A DNA stretch of 49,755 nucleotides from DAOTWA01 sp034435955 (GCA_034435955.1 DAOTWA010000030.1:1-49755), one strand, 5' to 3'; shown: positions 27,994 to 36,446, counted from the stretch's first letter. Numbers and translations: made by a program. Notes: a model not told the origin generated them from the sequence alone.

Positions 27994-28875
27994 ATGGCTG
28001 CGACGGTTCGGCCCATCCTTTCGTCTAACTCGTCCCCCCGGCCCGGCCTCAGCGGCGAATTGCGCGCGCTGGCGGCGGTTGCGCGGCGTTCCTGGCTGCT
28101 GTTCGTGCGCTATCCAAGCTGGGTGATCGCTTTCTTCATCTGGCCGCTCATCTTCCCGCTGTCGTATTTTCTCACCGGGCGCGCGCTGGCAGGGCCGGAC
28201 GGGAGCGGTTTGAAGCTTTTCGCCCAGGCGGCGGGAACCAGCGATTTTCTCGGCTTCATCGCCATCGGCACCATGGTGTGGATGTGGCAGAACGTGGTGC
28301 TGTGGAACGTGGGCACCGATCTGCGCGAGGAGCAGATGCGCGGCACGCTGGAGACCAACTGGCTGACGCCCGCCTGGCGTTTCTCCTTCCTGCTGGGCAG
28401 CAGCTTCACCCACATGGTCACGATGATTTTCTTCATGCTGGTCGCCGGGTTGGAATATGCGCTGATCTTCGGGGTGCGTTTCCAAGGCAGTCCGCTGCTG
28501 ACGCTGCTCATCATCCTGGTCTCCATCCCATCGATCTATGGACTGGGCTTTGCCTTTGCCAGCCTGGTGATCACCGCCAGGGAAGCCAACGCCTTCGTGT
28601 TCCTGGTGCGCGGCTTGGTGATGATCTTTTGCGGGATCACCTTTCCGCTTAGTGTGATGCCGGGGTGGATGCAGGCGGTGGGATACTGCCTGCCGTCCAC
28701 GTACACCATCCATGCCATGCGCGCCGTTTTGCTCAATGGAGCTGATTTTAGCGCCATCCTGCCCGATTTGCAGGCTCTGCTCCTGTTTGGGATCGCTCTG
28801 CTGGCGGCTGGTTACCTGCTGTTCAACTGGATGGAACGCCGCTCGCGGCAGACCGGCGCAATCTCTCAATATTGA
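27994..28875 (+). CDS. ABC-2 type exporter, permease subunit 1
   Basis: This membrane subunit has 293 residues and six predicted membrane helices after a cytoplasmic N-terminus. LREEQMRGTLETNWLTP is the conserved coupling-helix region of ABC-2 permeases. The long open frame extends upstream into the ATPase gene, but ATG 27994, preceded by TTAGGGGC, gives the family-like start. The substrate is unknown. The gene resembles the next one in plan, so the exporter is probably a heterodimer. Confidence 0.85.
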   Translation: MAATVRPILSSNSSPRPGLSGELRALAAVARRSWLLFVRYPSWVIAFFIWPLIFPLSYFLTGRALAGPDGSGLKLFAQAAGTSDFLGFIAIGTMVWMWQNVVLWNVGTDLREEQMRGTLETNWLTPAWRFSFLLGSSFTHMVTMIFFMLVAGLEYALIFGVRFQGSPLLTLLIILVSIPSIYGLGFAFASLVITAREANAFVFLVRGLVMIFCGITFPLSVMPGWMQAVGYCLPSTYTIHAMRAVLLNGADFSAILPDLQALLLFGIALLAAGYLLFNWMERRSRQTGAISQY

Positions 28876-28892
28876 ATCATACAGGTGTGGAG

Positions 28893-29750
28893 ATGGACGC
28901 GAATCGCAACAGCCTTTCTAAATCTGATCGGGTTTCCCACCTGCGCGCCTTGGTCGCCATTGCGCGCAAGGATTGGATCATTTTCTGGCGCTATCCGCTC
29001 AATGCGGCCTCACAGATCGTCCAACCGCTGGTGTGGCTGGCGCCGGTGTTCTTCATGGGCAGGGCCTTTTCATCGAACGGCCAGGCATTAGGCTTCGCCG
29101 GCTACAGCGGCACGACGGATTACATGTCCTTCATCATCCTGGGTACGGCGCTGAGCAGCTTCATCGGAGCGGTCTTTTGGGGCATGGGGTTTGCCCTTAA
29201 GAACGACATGGACGCCGGCGTGCTGGAGACGAACTGGATGGCGCCGGTGCCGCGCGTCCTGTTGCTGGTGGGCCACACGCTGGCCAATATGCTGATCACG
29301 TTGGCGACCATGCTGGGCATGCTGGCGGGGGCCACACTGCTGTTCGGTTTCCACCCGACCGGCAACGCCCTGGCGGCCATCCTCAGCGTGATCCCCATGC
29401 TGATCGGCCTATATGGGTTTGGCTTCGCCTTTGCCGCGCTGGTGCTGCTCATGCGCGAGGCCAATACGCTGGTGGACGTGAGCAATTTTCTGGTGCAGAC
29501 CTTTTCGGGCGAGAGCTTCCCGGTGAATTCTTTACCGCGCGGGCTGCTGCCGGTGGCGCTGGCACTGCCCACCACGTATGGATATGATCTGGCGCGCGGC
29601 TGGCTGCTGAAGACACGCACACTGCTGCCGCTCAACGTGGAGACCGGCATCCTGGTGGTGAGTATGCTGGCGTTGGTCTGGTTGGGCCTGTACGTCTTTC
29701 GCGGATTGGAACGCCGGGTGCGGACACTGGGCACGCTGGGGCAGCATTGA
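28893..29750 (+). CDS. ABC-2 type exporter, permease subunit 2
   Basis: The 285-residue product has about six membrane helices and the same MDAGVLETNWMAP-type coupling motif as its neighbour. C-terminal residues GLERRVRTLG match the short charged tail of the family. ATG 28893 with AGGTGTGGAG upstream is preferred to TTG 28872, which overlaps the previous gene. It probably pairs with permease 1. Confidence 0.85.
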   Translation: MDANRNSLSKSDRVSHLRALVAIARKDWIIFWRYPLNAASQIVQPLVWLAPVFFMGRAFSSNGQALGFAGYSGTTDYMSFIILGTALSSFIGAVFWGMGFALKNDMDAGVLETNWMAPVPRVLLLVGHTLANMLITLATMLGMLAGATLLFGFHPTGNALAAILSVIPMLIGLYGFGFAFAALVLLMREANTLVDVSNFLVQTFSGESFPVNSLPRGLLPVALALPTTYGYDLARGWLLKTRTLLPLNVETGILVVSMLALVWLGLYVFRGLERRVRTLGTLGQH

Positions 29751-29813
29751 CCGATCCGGACGGAAAACGGGGATATCGCGGCACATGCGGTACAATAGGA
29801 ATATCTGCAAGCC

Positions 29814-29845
29814 GTTGGGGGAGGGACGCTGCCCCCAACTTTTTT
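29814..29845 (+). terminator. rho-independent terminator after the ABC operon
   Basis: GTTGGGGG (29814-29821) and CCCCCAAC (29832-29839) pair perfectly and are followed by six Ts (29840-29845). It lies 63 bases after the permease stop and 37 bases before the broken PPOX-family gene. Confidence 0.9.
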
Positions 29846-29882
29846 AAATATGTGTGATATTGCTTATGAGCGAGGTGCGCGT

Positions 29883-30360
29883 ATGGGCATACTGACCGAG
29901 GACATGAAACGTCTCATCCGCGAGCAGTAATTGGGCTTCGCGGCCAGTGTAACCCCGGATGGCAAGCTCAAGCTCTCTCCCAAAGGCACGACCACGTATT
30001 GGGATGATGATCACCTGATCTTTGCTGACTTGTGCTCTCCGGGCACCGCGGCGAATCTGCGCCACAATCCAGCGGTGGAGATCAATGCGGTGAACTGGTT
30101 CGCGCGCCAAGGGCTGCCGCTTCAAGGGCACGGCGCAGGTGTTTTCCGAAGGAGAAGAATTCGAGCGTTTGAAGGATTATTTCAGCCGGCAGGGGGTATT
30201 CGACGCACACAGGCGCATCCATAGTTCGAGCGCTGATCGCGCCGGGATACGATCGGAATGTGAGCGAAGAGCAGGTGCGAGCGGGGTGTGAACGGCATTA
30301 CACGAGATACGGCCGTGAAAGAGCGTGGAATAAGGTAGAAGAGATCTCGAAACCCAATAT
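29883..30360 (+). pseudogene. broken pyridoxamine 5'-phosphate oxidase-family gene
   Basis: Reading from ATG 29883 gives MGILTEDMKRLIREQ and then an in-frame TAA at 29928-29930. The same frame continues with LGFAASVTPDGKLKLSPKG and WDDDHLIFADL, typical of small FMN-binding PPOX-fold proteins. Around 30101-30108 a single extra C shifts the frame: homologous reading resumes as RFKGTAQVFSEGEEFERL in the next frame. A second shift near 30220 leads to IVRALIAPGYD and the C-terminal helix in the third frame. One stop and two shifts make it non-functional, unless they are assembly errors. A ribosome-binding site GAGGTG precedes the ATG. The intact protein would have been ~145 residues. Confidence 0.85.
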
Positions 30361-30380
30361 TGGCGAGAAAAAAAAGGGCT

Positions 30381-30893
30381 ATGGCGAATCAATCTGGAGC
30401 GAAGGAAAATAAAGCGGGCCGTCAGGCAGCGGTCACGCTCAGCTTCCTGGCTGAGCCAGGCGACATGAATGTCATGGGAAAGGTGCATGGCGGCGTGGTG
30501 ATGAAGTGGATCGACCAGGCGGCCTATGTCTGCGCGGTGGGCTGGAGCGGGCTGCCCTGCGTTACGGTATATGTGGGCGGCATCCGCTTCTACCGCCCGA
30601 TCCTGATTGGCAGCCTGGTGGAGGTGCGCGCCCGGCTGATTTACACCCACCGCACCAGTATGCATTTCGCCGTGGACGTGAGCGCGGGAGATCCAAAGGA
30701 ACGCATCTTTACCAAGACGACCCACTGCGTGACCGTCTTTGTGGCTCTCGATGAGCAGGGCCGACCGGCCCAGGTGCCCAAATGGGTGCCGCGCAATGAT
30801 GAGGAGGCTGCGTTGGAGCGTTACGCTCTGCGGCTGGTCGAGCTGCGCCGGGGCATCGAAGAAGAAATGCGCCCCTTTATTTTGGATACGTGA
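30381..30893 (+). CDS. acyl-CoA thioesterase, hotdog fold
   Basis: The product probably hydrolyses acyl-CoA thioesters. The ~170-residue chain matches the cytosolic acyl-CoA hydrolase type (YciA/Acot12-like). It has the N-terminal GDMNVMGKVHGGVVMKWID segment, where the active-site Asp and HGG loop lie. GIRFYRPILIGSLVEV follows, then a basic-acidic C-terminal helix. ATG 30381 is used; TTG 30360 would add seven residues. The gene starts just after the PPOX remnant, so it may share that gene's old promoter. Confidence 0.88.
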   Translation: MANQSGAKENKAGRQAAVTLSFLAEPGDMNVMGKVHGGVVMKWIDQAAYVCAVGWSGLPCVTVYVGGIRFYRPILIGSLVEVRARLIYTHRTSMHFAVDVSAGDPKERIFTKTTHCVTVFVALDEQGRPAQVPKWVPRNDEEAALERYALRLVELRRGIEEEMRPFILDT

Positions 30894-31054
30894 GGCGGGC
30901 GAGCCGGGGTGAACGCATCTGCAATAAGAGGGGATGGAACAGGAAGGTACGGCGCGCTTCAGCGGTGATCAGGGCGTCATTTCGATGGACAGCGCGAGGT
31001 GGTAAGTATGGATTGGAAGAAATGCGGCTCAGAGCATCAAAGGATCAGGGCGGG

Positions 31055-31486
31055 ATGGAAGCAAACGAGGAGATAGAGCTCGAAGAACGAATTGTGGAAC
31101 GCCTCGCGCGCGGGGCGAAACGGAATGAGCTCGTCGAAGAGGTTGTCCTGGAACGCGGCCTGACATGGAACGAGGCTGAGGCGCTGGTCGAGCGCGTCGC
31201 CCAAGATCACGCCCTGCGTATTGCCGGGCGGCAGATGCCCTATGGAGTGCTGCTGGGCCTGGTTCTGATCCTTGGCGGGCTGGCGCTGGTAGCGGTCAGC
31301 CTCGCCCCATGGGCGGACACGCTCTGGCGGACGCTGATCGAGCGCGGCGACGTATGGGGGGCGATCGCGGAAGCCTTCGATTGGACGATCAATCTGCCGC
31401 GCTTTGGAGTGGGGGTCGTTTTGCTGATTGGCGGGATCATTTACTTGCGCCGCGCGTTGCGAGGATTGAGATCCTCGTGGGATTGA
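31055..31486 (+). CDS. small membrane protein of unknown function
   Basis: No family is recognised. The ~143-residue product has an acidic, helical N-terminal half that looks like a small three-helix domain (residues 1-60), then membrane segments at ~70-90 and ~115-135. ATG 31055 follows GGGCGGG. The open frame continues upstream to 30890, but that stretch is very basic, repetitive in Arg and unlike the rest, so it is not included. The gap 30894-31054 otherwise shows nothing. Confidence 0.6.
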   Translation: MEANEEIELEERIVERLARGAKRNELVEEVVLERGLTWNEAEALVERVAQDHALRIAGRQMPYGVLLGLVLILGGLALVAVSLAPWADTLWRTLIERGDVWGAIAEAFDWTINLPRFGVGVVLLIGGIIYLRRALRGLRSSWD

Positions 31487-31557
31487 AAGTAAGGCGAGAT
31501 GGCGAGGGTTACTTCTTATTTCTCGGCGCTGTCACTTTTGGCTGATTGGCCATACAG

Positions 31558-31563
31558 TATAAT
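31558..31563 (+). promoter_or_regulatory. -10 box before the chromate transporter gene
   Basis: A perfect TATAAT lies 41 bases before ATG 31605. No convincing -35 is found 16-18 bases upstream, and there is no TG extension. It remains a candidate only. Confidence 0.35.
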
Positions 31564-31604
31564 TTCCGATTAGCAAGAATAAATCTCTCCTTGGGAACGA
31601 ATCC

Positions 31605-32162
31605 ATGCTCATGCTCTGGCAAATCTTCTGGTTGTTCACCCGCGTGGCTATCTTTTCGTGGGGCGGCGGACCGGCTTCCCTGGCTCTGATGCAGCGGGAG
31701 ACCACCTCCGTCGGCTGGGTCACCACCGACGAATTTGCCGATGCGGTGGCGTTCGGCAATGCCCTGCCCGGTCCGATCGCGCCGCAGGTGTCAGCCTACG
31801 TGGGGTATAAGCTGGCGGGCGTACCCGGCGCAGTGGCAGCGGCGACCGGGACAGTGGTGCCAACCACCCTGTTGATGCTGGTCATGATTGCCTTTTTCTT
31901 TGGCATTAAGAACAGCAAGACGATTCAGGCCATGCTGAGCGCGGTGCGTCCAGTGGTGGTTGGACTGCTGTTGTGGACGGCATATGACATGATGCGCTCG
32001 GTGTTTGGCGTGGGCAAACTGGATTGGGGGCAGGCCCTGCTGCAAGGGTGGGATAAGGCGCTCATCGCCCTGGCCTCTTTTGCGCTGCTCGTGTTCACCA
32101 AGGTCAACCCGGTTTTCGTGATCATCGCGGCAGCAATCCTGGGATTCTTCCTTTACCGATAA
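31605..32162 (+). CDS. chromate transporter family, single CHR domain
   Basis: CHR-family membrane proteins include chromate/sulfate transporters. This 185-residue form has one domain only, with about five or six helices. It carries the signature FSWGGGPASLALMQRE, then FGNALPGPIAPQVSAYVGY. One-domain forms usually work as pairs encoded by two adjacent genes; no second copy is seen here. Whether chromate is a substrate cannot be judged from sequence. ATG 31611 is an alternative start. Confidence 0.85.
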   Translation: MLMLWQIFWLFTRVAIFSWGGGPASLALMQRETTSVGWVTTDEFADAVAFGNALPGPIAPQVSAYVGYKLAGVPGAVAAATGTVVPTTLLMLVMIAFFFGIKNSKTIQAMLSAVRPVVVGLLLWTAYDMMRSVFGVGKLDWGQALLQGWDKALIALASFALLVFTKVNPVFVIIAAAILGFFLYR

Positions 32163-32298
32163 TCGACAATCGAAATGCAGCACCGACGGCTGTTCTGTTC
32201 AGATGATCCCGGCTGTTGATCGGCGTTCGCGCCAACGCACATTTTATCGCGGGTCTGAGGCTCAAGAAAAATTAATTGAAGTGACACGGGGGTATGCA

Positions 32299-33261
32299 AT
32301 GAATGTGGACGGGTACCATATCGCTGTTGTCATCCCGGCATATCAGGCGCAGAACACGATTCGCGCAGTCATTGAAAAGCTGCCAGAGTTCATTCGTACG
32401 ATCGTGGTGGTGGATGATTGCAGTCGAGATGATACAGCCCAGATCGTAGAACGTATGGCGGCAACTGATACGCGCATACATCTCATCAGGCACGAACACA
32501 ATACCGGTGTGGGCGGAGCCGTGTTAGATGGCTTTCATGCTGCCTACGATTTGGGCGCCGATCTGATTGTGAAGATGGATAGCGATGACCAGATGGATGC
32601 GCGGTATTTGCTGCCATTGATCAAACCCATTCTCAGTCAGAAAGCCGATTACACCAAAGGCAATCGTTTTCTACACACGGTTGAGCTGAGACAGATGCCT
32701 TTGATTCGACGAGTTGGCAACATCGTCTTGTCTTTCCTCACTAAATTGAGCAGCGGCTACTGGAACATCTTCGATCCCACCAACGGCTACATCGCCATCC
32801 ACGCTTCATTGATGCCCTGGCTGCGTGAAGAAAAAATCCATAGACGCTTCTTCTTCGAAATAAGCATGCTGTTGCAATTGGGACTGGTGCGCGCTGTTGT
32901 CAAGGATGTTTATATCCCCGCCAGATATGGTGAGGAGAAGAGTACTCTTTCCGAATTCGAAATCCTCACAACATTTCCATTTTTACTTTTAAAGGGTTTC
33001 ATCGAGCGAGGCATTGTACAGTATTTTATCCGCGACTTCAATGTTATCTCCCTATTCATTCTGACAAGCCTTCCACTCACATTATTCGGTTTTATTTTTG
33101 GTATTTACCACTGGTGGCTTTCTGCCACGACGGGCATCCCTGCCACCACAGGGACGGTGATGGTGGCGACCATTCCATTTGTATTGGGCTTGGAGCTGCT
33201 CCTACAATCCTTAGTATTGGATATCCAGAATGTACCCACCACACCCATACAGGATGTTTGA
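32299..33261 (+). CDS. family 2 glycosyltransferase with C-terminal membrane anchor
   Basis: This enzyme should transfer a sugar from a nucleotide-sugar, probably to a lipid carrier at the inner face of the membrane (DPM1/GtrB-like). The ~320-residue product has the GT-A fold start VVIPAYQAQNTI, the nucleotide-binding VVVDDCS (39-42) and the metal-binding MDSDDQ (93-98). Two membrane helices lie near residues 255-280 and 290-315. ATG 32299 has GGGGGT upstream. Base composition is clearly more AT-rich than the neighbours and codon choice differs, which suggests later acquisition. No sugar-synthesis genes are adjacent. Confidence 0.88.
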   Translation: MNVDGYHIAVVIPAYQAQNTIRAVIEKLPEFIRTIVVVDDCSRDDTAQIVERMAATDTRIHLIRHEHNTGVGGAVLDGFHAAYDLGADLIVKMDSDDQMDARYLLPLIKPILSQKADYTKGNRFLHTVELRQMPLIRRVGNIVLSFLTKLSSGYWNIFDPTNGYIAIHASLMPWLREEKIHRRFFFEISMLLQLGLVRAVVKDVYIPARYGEEKSTLSEFEILTTFPFLLLKGFIERGIVQYFIRDFNVISLFILTSLPLTLFGFIFGIYHWWLSATTGIPATTGTVMVATIPFVLGLELLLQSLVLDIQNVPTTPIQDV

Positions 33262-33371
33262 GCAATTGCTTTTTGTATCCATTGGGGTCATGCATTGTGA
33301 AGAATGTTACTGGCCAATTACCTTGCTGCTGATTCACAATCTATGGCCAATTTACTTTAAGGAGAAAGACG

Positions 33372-33662
33372 ATGCATCCAGCGGAGGGGATCGGAAACTA
33401 CCTGGGCATACTGAAGGTGCGTGAGGCCGGCCGGCGGCGAGAGCTGACCATCACCGGTGGGTTGTTCCTGCTATCTTTCCTTGGCTTCATCGCCAGCGGC
33501 CTGCTGACCAGGCCGAACAGCAATTCGGTGTACATCAGCGGCGGTTTGGCGGCGGTTCTGGGATTGATCTATGTGATGGCCTGGGTGCGGCTGGAGATCC
33601 TGCGCCATTCCATCGAGGTGCTGGATCATCTGCAGAAAATTCTGGGCGGCTCCACCTGGTAG
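33372..33662 (+). CDS. small two-helix membrane protein
   Basis: No family is recognised. The 96-residue product has membrane segments at ~27-47 and ~54-74, a basic N-terminal region, and a C-terminal helix with alternating hydrophobic residues (ILRHSIEVLDHLQKIL). TTAAGGAGAAAG precedes ATG 33372 at good spacing, which supports expression. It lies 110 bases after the glycosyltransferase; that gap shows nothing. Confidence 0.65.
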   Translation: MHPAEGIGNYLGILKVREAGRRRELTITGGLFLLSFLGFIASGLLTRPNSNSVYISGGLAAVLGLIYVMAWVRLEILRHSIEVLDHLQKILGGSTW

Positions 33663-33714
33663 ACCGGGGCTTTGGAGGGGTGCGCAGCCGGCTTATGCCG
33701 GTGCATTGCCGCCC

Positions 33715-33743
33715 TTTACCTGCCGTCCAAGCGGGGGTAAATT
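33715..33743 (+). promoter_or_regulatory. candidate promoter adjoining ATG 33750
   Basis: TTTACC (33715-33720), a 17-base spacer and TAAATT (33738-33743) are followed by only six bases before the ATG. This would give a leaderless mRNA. Both boxes match consensus at four of six positions, so the call is tentative. Confidence 0.35.
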
Positions 33744-33749
33744 ATCGTC

Positions 33750-34073
33750 ATGGCTCCCCGACGGCGCAGGCGCAGTTATCCGGCTCTGGTTGGGTTGGCC
33801 CTGGCGGGCGCATTGTACGCCGGGCTGGTTGAAAACCTGGGTGTATTGACCGGCGCCAGCCGCCTGGATGGATCGATCGGGGTGGTGCTGGGGCTGTACA
33901 TCTGCTCGCACCCGGTGGCAAACCTGCTGGATATGCTGCTCTTTGGGAGAAGTTCGCTGGTGGTGACATCGTCGCGGCGCGCCACGATTGCATGGGTGGC
34001 GTCCAACCTGGCCGTACTGGGGGTGGGCTGGTTCGTAATCATGCTGGGAGCCACGCGCTTTACGGCTGTCTAG
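33750..34073 (+). CDS. small multi-pass membrane protein, function unknown
   Basis: The 107-residue product begins with a run of basic residues (MAPRRRRRSY), then three hydrophobic segments at about 12-32, 42-62 and 82-102. No family is recognised. No Shine-Dalgarno is seen, but a -10-like box lies six bases before the ATG. The basic N-terminus would stay in the cytoplasm. Confidence 0.6.
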   Translation: MAPRRRRRSYPALVGLALAGALYAGLVENLGVLTGASRLDGSIGVVLGLYICSHPVANLLDMLLFGRSSLVVTSSRRATIAWVASNLAVLGVGWFVIMLGATRFTAV

Positions 34074-34130
34074 GCATCTCGAGTTCAAAGGGTCTTTTTA
34101 TCCATTCTGAGAATAAAAGGGAGGTGACCG

Positions 34131-34259
34131 ATAAAAGCGTTCCGTAATCCTGCCGATGTCCATGCACCCATCGGCGGCTATACCCACCCGATCGAGGCAG
34201 GAGGAGCGGAGCGCTGGCTGGTCCTCTCCGGACAGGTGAGCAAGACGGAAGGAGGATAG
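34131..34259 (+). pseudogene. RidA-family remnant with ATA in place of the start codon
   Basis: The frame reads KAFRNPADVHAPIGGYTHP and then RWLVLSGQV before a TAG at 34257-34259. This matches the first ~36 residues of RidA/YjgF-family proteins (imine deaminases, normally ~130 residues). The codon expected to be ATG is ATA (34131-34133), still preceded by GGGAGGTG at proper spacing. Both the start change and the loss of the last two-thirds mark it as dead. Its final bases, GGAAGGAGG, now serve as the ribosome-binding site of the next gene. Confidence 0.75.
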
Positions 34260-34260
34260 C

Positions 34261-34647
34261 ATGCTCCCGGTTCAAACGGTCGTGAATTACATCCAGCGGG
34301 CGGCACCTGAGCTGCAGGAAATCATTCTGGAGTTGCGGAATGTCATTGCCGAGGCGGCGCCCCAGGCCAGCGAGGTCATCCAATGGGGCGGGTTGAGCTA
34401 CTACGATGCAGGGCGCGGTGGAACGGTGAGCGCCGCCATCTGTCAGATCGGCATTGAACGCGACCACGTGCGCCTGGGATTCGTCCATGGCGCCTTCCTA
34501 CCCGATCCAATGAAGCTGTTGCAAGGAGAGCGCAAGTACAAACGCTTTGTTAAAATCACCTCTTACAAGGATGCTCCATGGGAGGATCTAAAGAAACTGG
34601 TGGCCGCGGCCGCGCGATTCGACCCACGCGCGTTGAAGATGCGCTGA
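34261..34647 (+). CDS. DUF1801 domain protein
   Basis: The 128-residue product has the DUF1801 pattern: an N-terminal helix (LQEIILELRNVIAEAAP), then EVIQWGGLSYY, a central strand region, and the closing KRFVKITSYKDAPWEDLKKLV. Its biochemical role is not known. AAGGAGG six bases before ATG 34261 lies inside the end of the RidA remnant. It is probably an intact cytoplasmic protein. Confidence 0.85.
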   Translation: MLPVQTVVNYIQRAAPELQEIILELRNVIAEAAPQASEVIQWGGLSYYDAGRGGTVSAAICQIGIERDHVRLGFVHGAFLPDPMKLLQGERKYKRFVKITSYKDAPWEDLKKLVAAAARFDPRALKMR

Positions 34648-34694
34648 GGCATCGGGACAAGAAATGAGCGTTTCTTTATAGAGGAGGGGTGGGG

Positions 34695-35450
34695 ATGAGA
34701 AAGAATGGCGGACGATTCGCGCGCAGGGCGGCAGTTACCCTGTTGCTGCTGGCGGCCTGGCGCGTCTACAGCCGGCGCACGCGGGAGCGCGTTCCCGGGC
34801 GCGAGGGGATCAAAGATGCAGCTTCATCGCAGGCGTTCGCGCTCATGACGCGCACCCCGCCTTTCCGCTGGTTGCGCGAGTTCGTGGTGCGAGGGGCGCT
34901 GGCATTACAGAGCCGCGGCGAGGCCCTGGACCTGGGCTGTGGGCCGGGCTATCTGGCTGTACGGCTGGCGCAGCAATCGCCGGAGCTGCACGTCGCCGGG
35001 ATCGACCTGTCCGAGGAGATGCTCAACCTGGCGCAGGAGCATGCCCGGCGCGCGGGTGTGGAACAGCGTACGACCTTCCGGCGGGGAGATGCACGCCAAA
35101 TACCTTTCCTGAACGGCTCGCTGGACCTGGTCGTCAGCACATTATCGCTGCACCACTGGAGCGACCCGGTAGCGGCGCTGGACGAGATCGCCCGCGTCTT
35201 GAAGCCGGGCGGTGGGTTTTATATTTTCGATTTGCGCCGCGACATGTCCGCGCCGTTTTACCTGCTGGTGTGGACGGCCACGCAATTCGTCGTTCCAGCA
35301 GCGCTGCACCGCATCAATGAGCCGATGGGGAGCCGCAATGCAGCCTACACACCGGAAGAAGTGAGGGCGCTGGCCGAGCGCTCGCGGTTGAGCGGCTGGC
35401 AGGTCAGCGCAGGGCCGATGTGGGTGGCGCTGGAGGGTAGATTGTTGTGA
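34695..35450 (+). CDS. class I SAM-dependent methyltransferase
   Basis: The ~251-residue protein is a small-molecule or lipid methyltransferase of the UbiE/methyltransferase-11 kind. Motif I reads LDLGCGPGYLAVRLA (~75-90). Motif II has AGIDLSEEML with the ribose-binding acidic residue. Motif IV is LDLVVSTLSLHHW, and LKPGGGFYIFDL follows. The N-terminus has a short hydrophobic stretch (VTLLLLAAW) that could anchor it to the membrane. ATG 34695 is chosen since GAGGAGGGG lies five bases upstream; GTG 34689 sits too close to it. The substrate is unknown. Confidence 0.85.
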   Translation: MRKNGGRFARRAAVTLLLLAAWRVYSRRTRERVPGREGIKDAASSQAFALMTRTPPFRWLREFVVRGALALQSRGEALDLGCGPGYLAVRLAQQSPELHVAGIDLSEEMLNLAQEHARRAGVEQRTTFRRGDARQIPFLNGSLDLVVSTLSLHHWSDPVAALDEIARVLKPGGGFYIFDLRRDMSAPFYLLVWTATQFVVPAALHRINEPMGSRNAAYTPEEVRALAERSRLSGWQVSAGPMWVALEGRLL

Positions 35451-35541
35451 AACTGTGCTGCCACGAAGAGCGCAAAGAGAACGAAGGGGATGCCATCAAA
35501 GCCCGGTAACTGTTGTGCGGTGATTCATGCACGTCGTCGGT

Positions 35542-35547
35542 TACAAT
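35542..35547 (+). promoter_or_regulatory. -10 box six bases before the DNA methyltransferase ATG
   Basis: TACAAT lies six bases before ATG 35554, and no Shine-Dalgarno is present. A leaderless transcript is suggested. No good -35 is seen at the normal distance. Confidence 0.35.
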
Positions 35548-35553
35548 TGACAT

Positions 35554-36417
35554 ATGCCCAAGAACTGCATTTATTTCGGCGACAACCTGCCCATCCTCCA
35601 ATCCCTGCCGGGCGAATCGGTCGATCTGATCTACATCGACCCGCCGTTCAACACCGGCAAGGTTCAGAGGCGCACGCAGATACAAGCGGTGCAGGTGGAT
35701 GACGGCGGGGACCGCACAGGTTTCGCCGGACGGCGCTACCGCACCATCCCACTTGGCCGTCGGCAATATGCCGACCTGTTCGATGATTATCTGGCGTTCC
35801 TCGAGCCGCGCCTGGAGGAAGCCTATCGCGTGCTGGCGCCGCACGGCAGTCTGTACTTTCACATCGATTACCGTGAGGTGCACTATTGCAAGGTGCTCCT
35901 GGACGGCATCTTCGGGCGGGACTGTTTCCTGAACGAGATCATCTGGGCTTACGATTACGGCGGGCGCACGCGCAAAAAATGGCCGGCCAAGCACGACAAC
36001 ATTCTCTTTTACGTCAAGGATCCGCGGCGATACACCTTCGACCTGGAAGCGGCCGGGCGCATTCCTTACATGGCGCCCGATCTGGTCGGCCCGGAAAAGG
36101 CAGCGCGCGGCAAATTGCCCACCGATACATGGTGGCACACCATCGTGCCGACCAACTCACGTGAAAAAACCGGCTATCCCACCCAGAAGCCGGCAGGAGT
36201 GATCCGGCGGATCGTGCTGGCCTCATCGCGGCCCGGCGACCTGGTGCTGGATTTCTTCGCCGGCAGCGGCACGACCGGCGCAGTTTGTCTGGAGTTGGGC
36301 CGGCGCTTCATCCTGGTGGATGACAATCTCCAGGCGCTGGAGGTCATGGCGAAGAGATTCGCGGGGGTGGAGGATATTCAGTGGATAGGGTACGAGCCGC
36401 CGATGGAGAAGGAATAA
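35554..36417 (+). CDS. site-specific DNA methyltransferase, beta class
   Basis: The 287-residue enzyme methylates an exocyclic amino group in DNA (N6-adenine or N4-cytosine). The catalytic motif IV is DPPF at residues 29-32 (YIDPPFNTGK). The SAM-binding motif I FAGSGTT is at 235-241, close to the C-terminus. This order (IV before I) defines the beta class, to which many N6-adenine enzymes belong. The central ~150 residues should hold the target-recognition region. No restriction endonuclease or specificity subunit is adjacent, so it is an orphan. The recognition site cannot be read from sequence. An AlkD gene follows after 29 bases. Confidence 0.9.
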   Translation: MPKNCIYFGDNLPILQSLPGESVDLIYIDPPFNTGKVQRRTQIQAVQVDDGGDRTGFAGRRYRTIPLGRRQYADLFDDYLAFLEPRLEEAYRVLAPHGSLYFHIDYREVHYCKVLLDGIFGRDCFLNEIIWAYDYGGRTRKKWPAKHDNILFYVKDPRRYTFDLEAAGRIPYMAPDLVGPEKAARGKLPTDTWWHTIVPTNSREKTGYPTQKPAGVIRRIVLASSRPGDLVLDFFAGSGTTGAVCLELGRRFILVDDNLQALEVMAKRFAGVEDIQWIGYEPPMEKE

Positions 36418-36446
36418 ACGGGCGGAATCCTTTCGAGGGAGGTAAA

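Noticed and set aside
30890..31054. Upstream extension of the gene at 31055
   Set aside because: The extra ~55 residues are Arg-rich and unlike the rest, and a better start with a ribosome-binding site lies at 31055.
33230..33424. Small frame overlapping the end of the glycosyltransferase
   Set aside because: It overlaps two better-supported genes and lacks a ribosome-binding site.
35451..35553. Possible simple repeat or small RNA near CCACGAAGAG
   Set aside because: The A/G-rich near-repeats are short and degenerate, with no stable fold or flanking signals.
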